A stretch of DNA of 40,154 bases, taken from NCBI GenBank assembly GCA_046760785.1, contig JBHIET010000025.1, positions 1 to 40,154 on the forward strand, in the 5' to 3' direction. Origin of the DNA: JBHIET01 sp046760785 (GTDB taxonomy: Bacteria; Chloroflexota; Anaerolineae; B4-G1). Numbering within the stretch: position 1 is the first letter of the stretch; each line of letters begins with the position of its first letter. Under the pieces are notes generated by a model. That model had not been told where the DNA came from and did no database searches. It was given only the letters and a program-made list of their open reading frames with translations. This document shows positions 39,888-40,154 of this stretch, one piece after another. The position numbers were made by a program, and so were the translations under genes.

Positions 39888-40154
39888 CCGGTGATTAACC
39901 ACATCTTACCGCGAAGCACGCACCAGCTTTCCAACCACCAAGTTATTGACCTTCTTATGATTCCTCTGCGCTCTCTGCGGTGCACTACAGATGCGGTAAA
40001 CAAGTACGAGAATCAAAAAAGGGTTGCTTTGCGGCCTTTGCGCTCTTTGGGTTCAAAGAAAATGCTGTCCCTGCCTTGTGTTCTGACATGTGGGTAACCT
40101 GACAATGTTAGATTAACATAACGATTCTCTAAATTGCTCCAAGCCCCCGTCTCG
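39888..40154. other. Non-coding right end
   Basis: No gene is recognisable. The stretch is less GC-rich than the rest and contains short low-complexity CTCTGCG/CTTTGCG motifs of the type often dispersed between genes, but no clear terminator behind the kinase gene. Confidence 0.4.

Overview
The window is a 40 kb piece of a GC-rich bacterial chromosome, most probably from Chloroflexota (Anaerolineae-like). This assignment is inferred from content: very long secreted proteins made of DUF11 repeats, two exported proteins with a C-terminal Tyr-Leu-Pro-Leu tag, a translin homologue beside a membrane-anchored Cas4-like nuclease, MacB/FtsX permeases with huge outer domains, and a baeRF protein. I see no rRNA, tRNA, CRISPR array, phage block or intact insertion sequence.

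Layout. Positions 1-9543: a 2914-residue secreted DUF11 repeat protein on the minus strand, closed by a terminator almost identical in sequence to the one behind the next transcription unit. 9544-12922 (minus): dnaJ-like gene, htrA-like lipoprotein protease, baeRF gene; a probable protein-quality-control operon with a good promoter. 13076-17002 (minus): an rmlD-like reductase and two family-2 glycosyltransferases, interrupted by a higBA toxin-antitoxin pair, a decayed second copy of the rmlD 3' end, and a broken small-ORF/nucleotidyltransferase pair. 17130-27316 (plus): a PadR regulator, an ABC ATPase, a membrane-tethered CPHC thioredoxin, a small exported peptide, a MacB-type permease fused to an M1 aminopeptidase, then decayed second copies of the ATPase, thioredoxin and peptide genes, then a second intact permease. 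27271-30665 (minus): PIG-L deacetylase, a Cas4-like nuclease split over a tetranucleotide repeat, translin, DUF3467 and ssb. 30844-33553: an FmdB zinc ribbon protein (plus), then a dimeric-barrel protein, a TPR protein, a degenerate metallo-beta-lactamase-fold protein and a coiled-coil membrane protein (all minus). 33608-36963 (minus): an AGPS-like FAD oxidase and glycerol-3-phosphate dehydrogenase. 37134-38654 (minus): a secreted zinc metalloprotease. 38913-39887 (plus): a ROK sugar kinase.

The strongest candidate for an undescribed system is the 17.1-27.3 kb cassette. One ATPase probably energises two paralogous permeases, one of which carries an extracytoplasmic zinc aminopeptidase. A thioredoxin with a CPHC site and a two-cysteine exported peptide lie between ATPase and permease. 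The cassette was duplicated in tandem; the second ATPase, thioredoxin and peptide copies are now fragments while both permeases remain open. Other notable loci are the possible repeat-controlled frameshift in the Cas4-like nuclease, the higBA insertion flanked by a duplicated rmlD tail, and the AGPS/GlpD pair that suggests ether-lipid chemistry.

All functional calls come from reading the translated sequence and from remembered family features; no database search was run.
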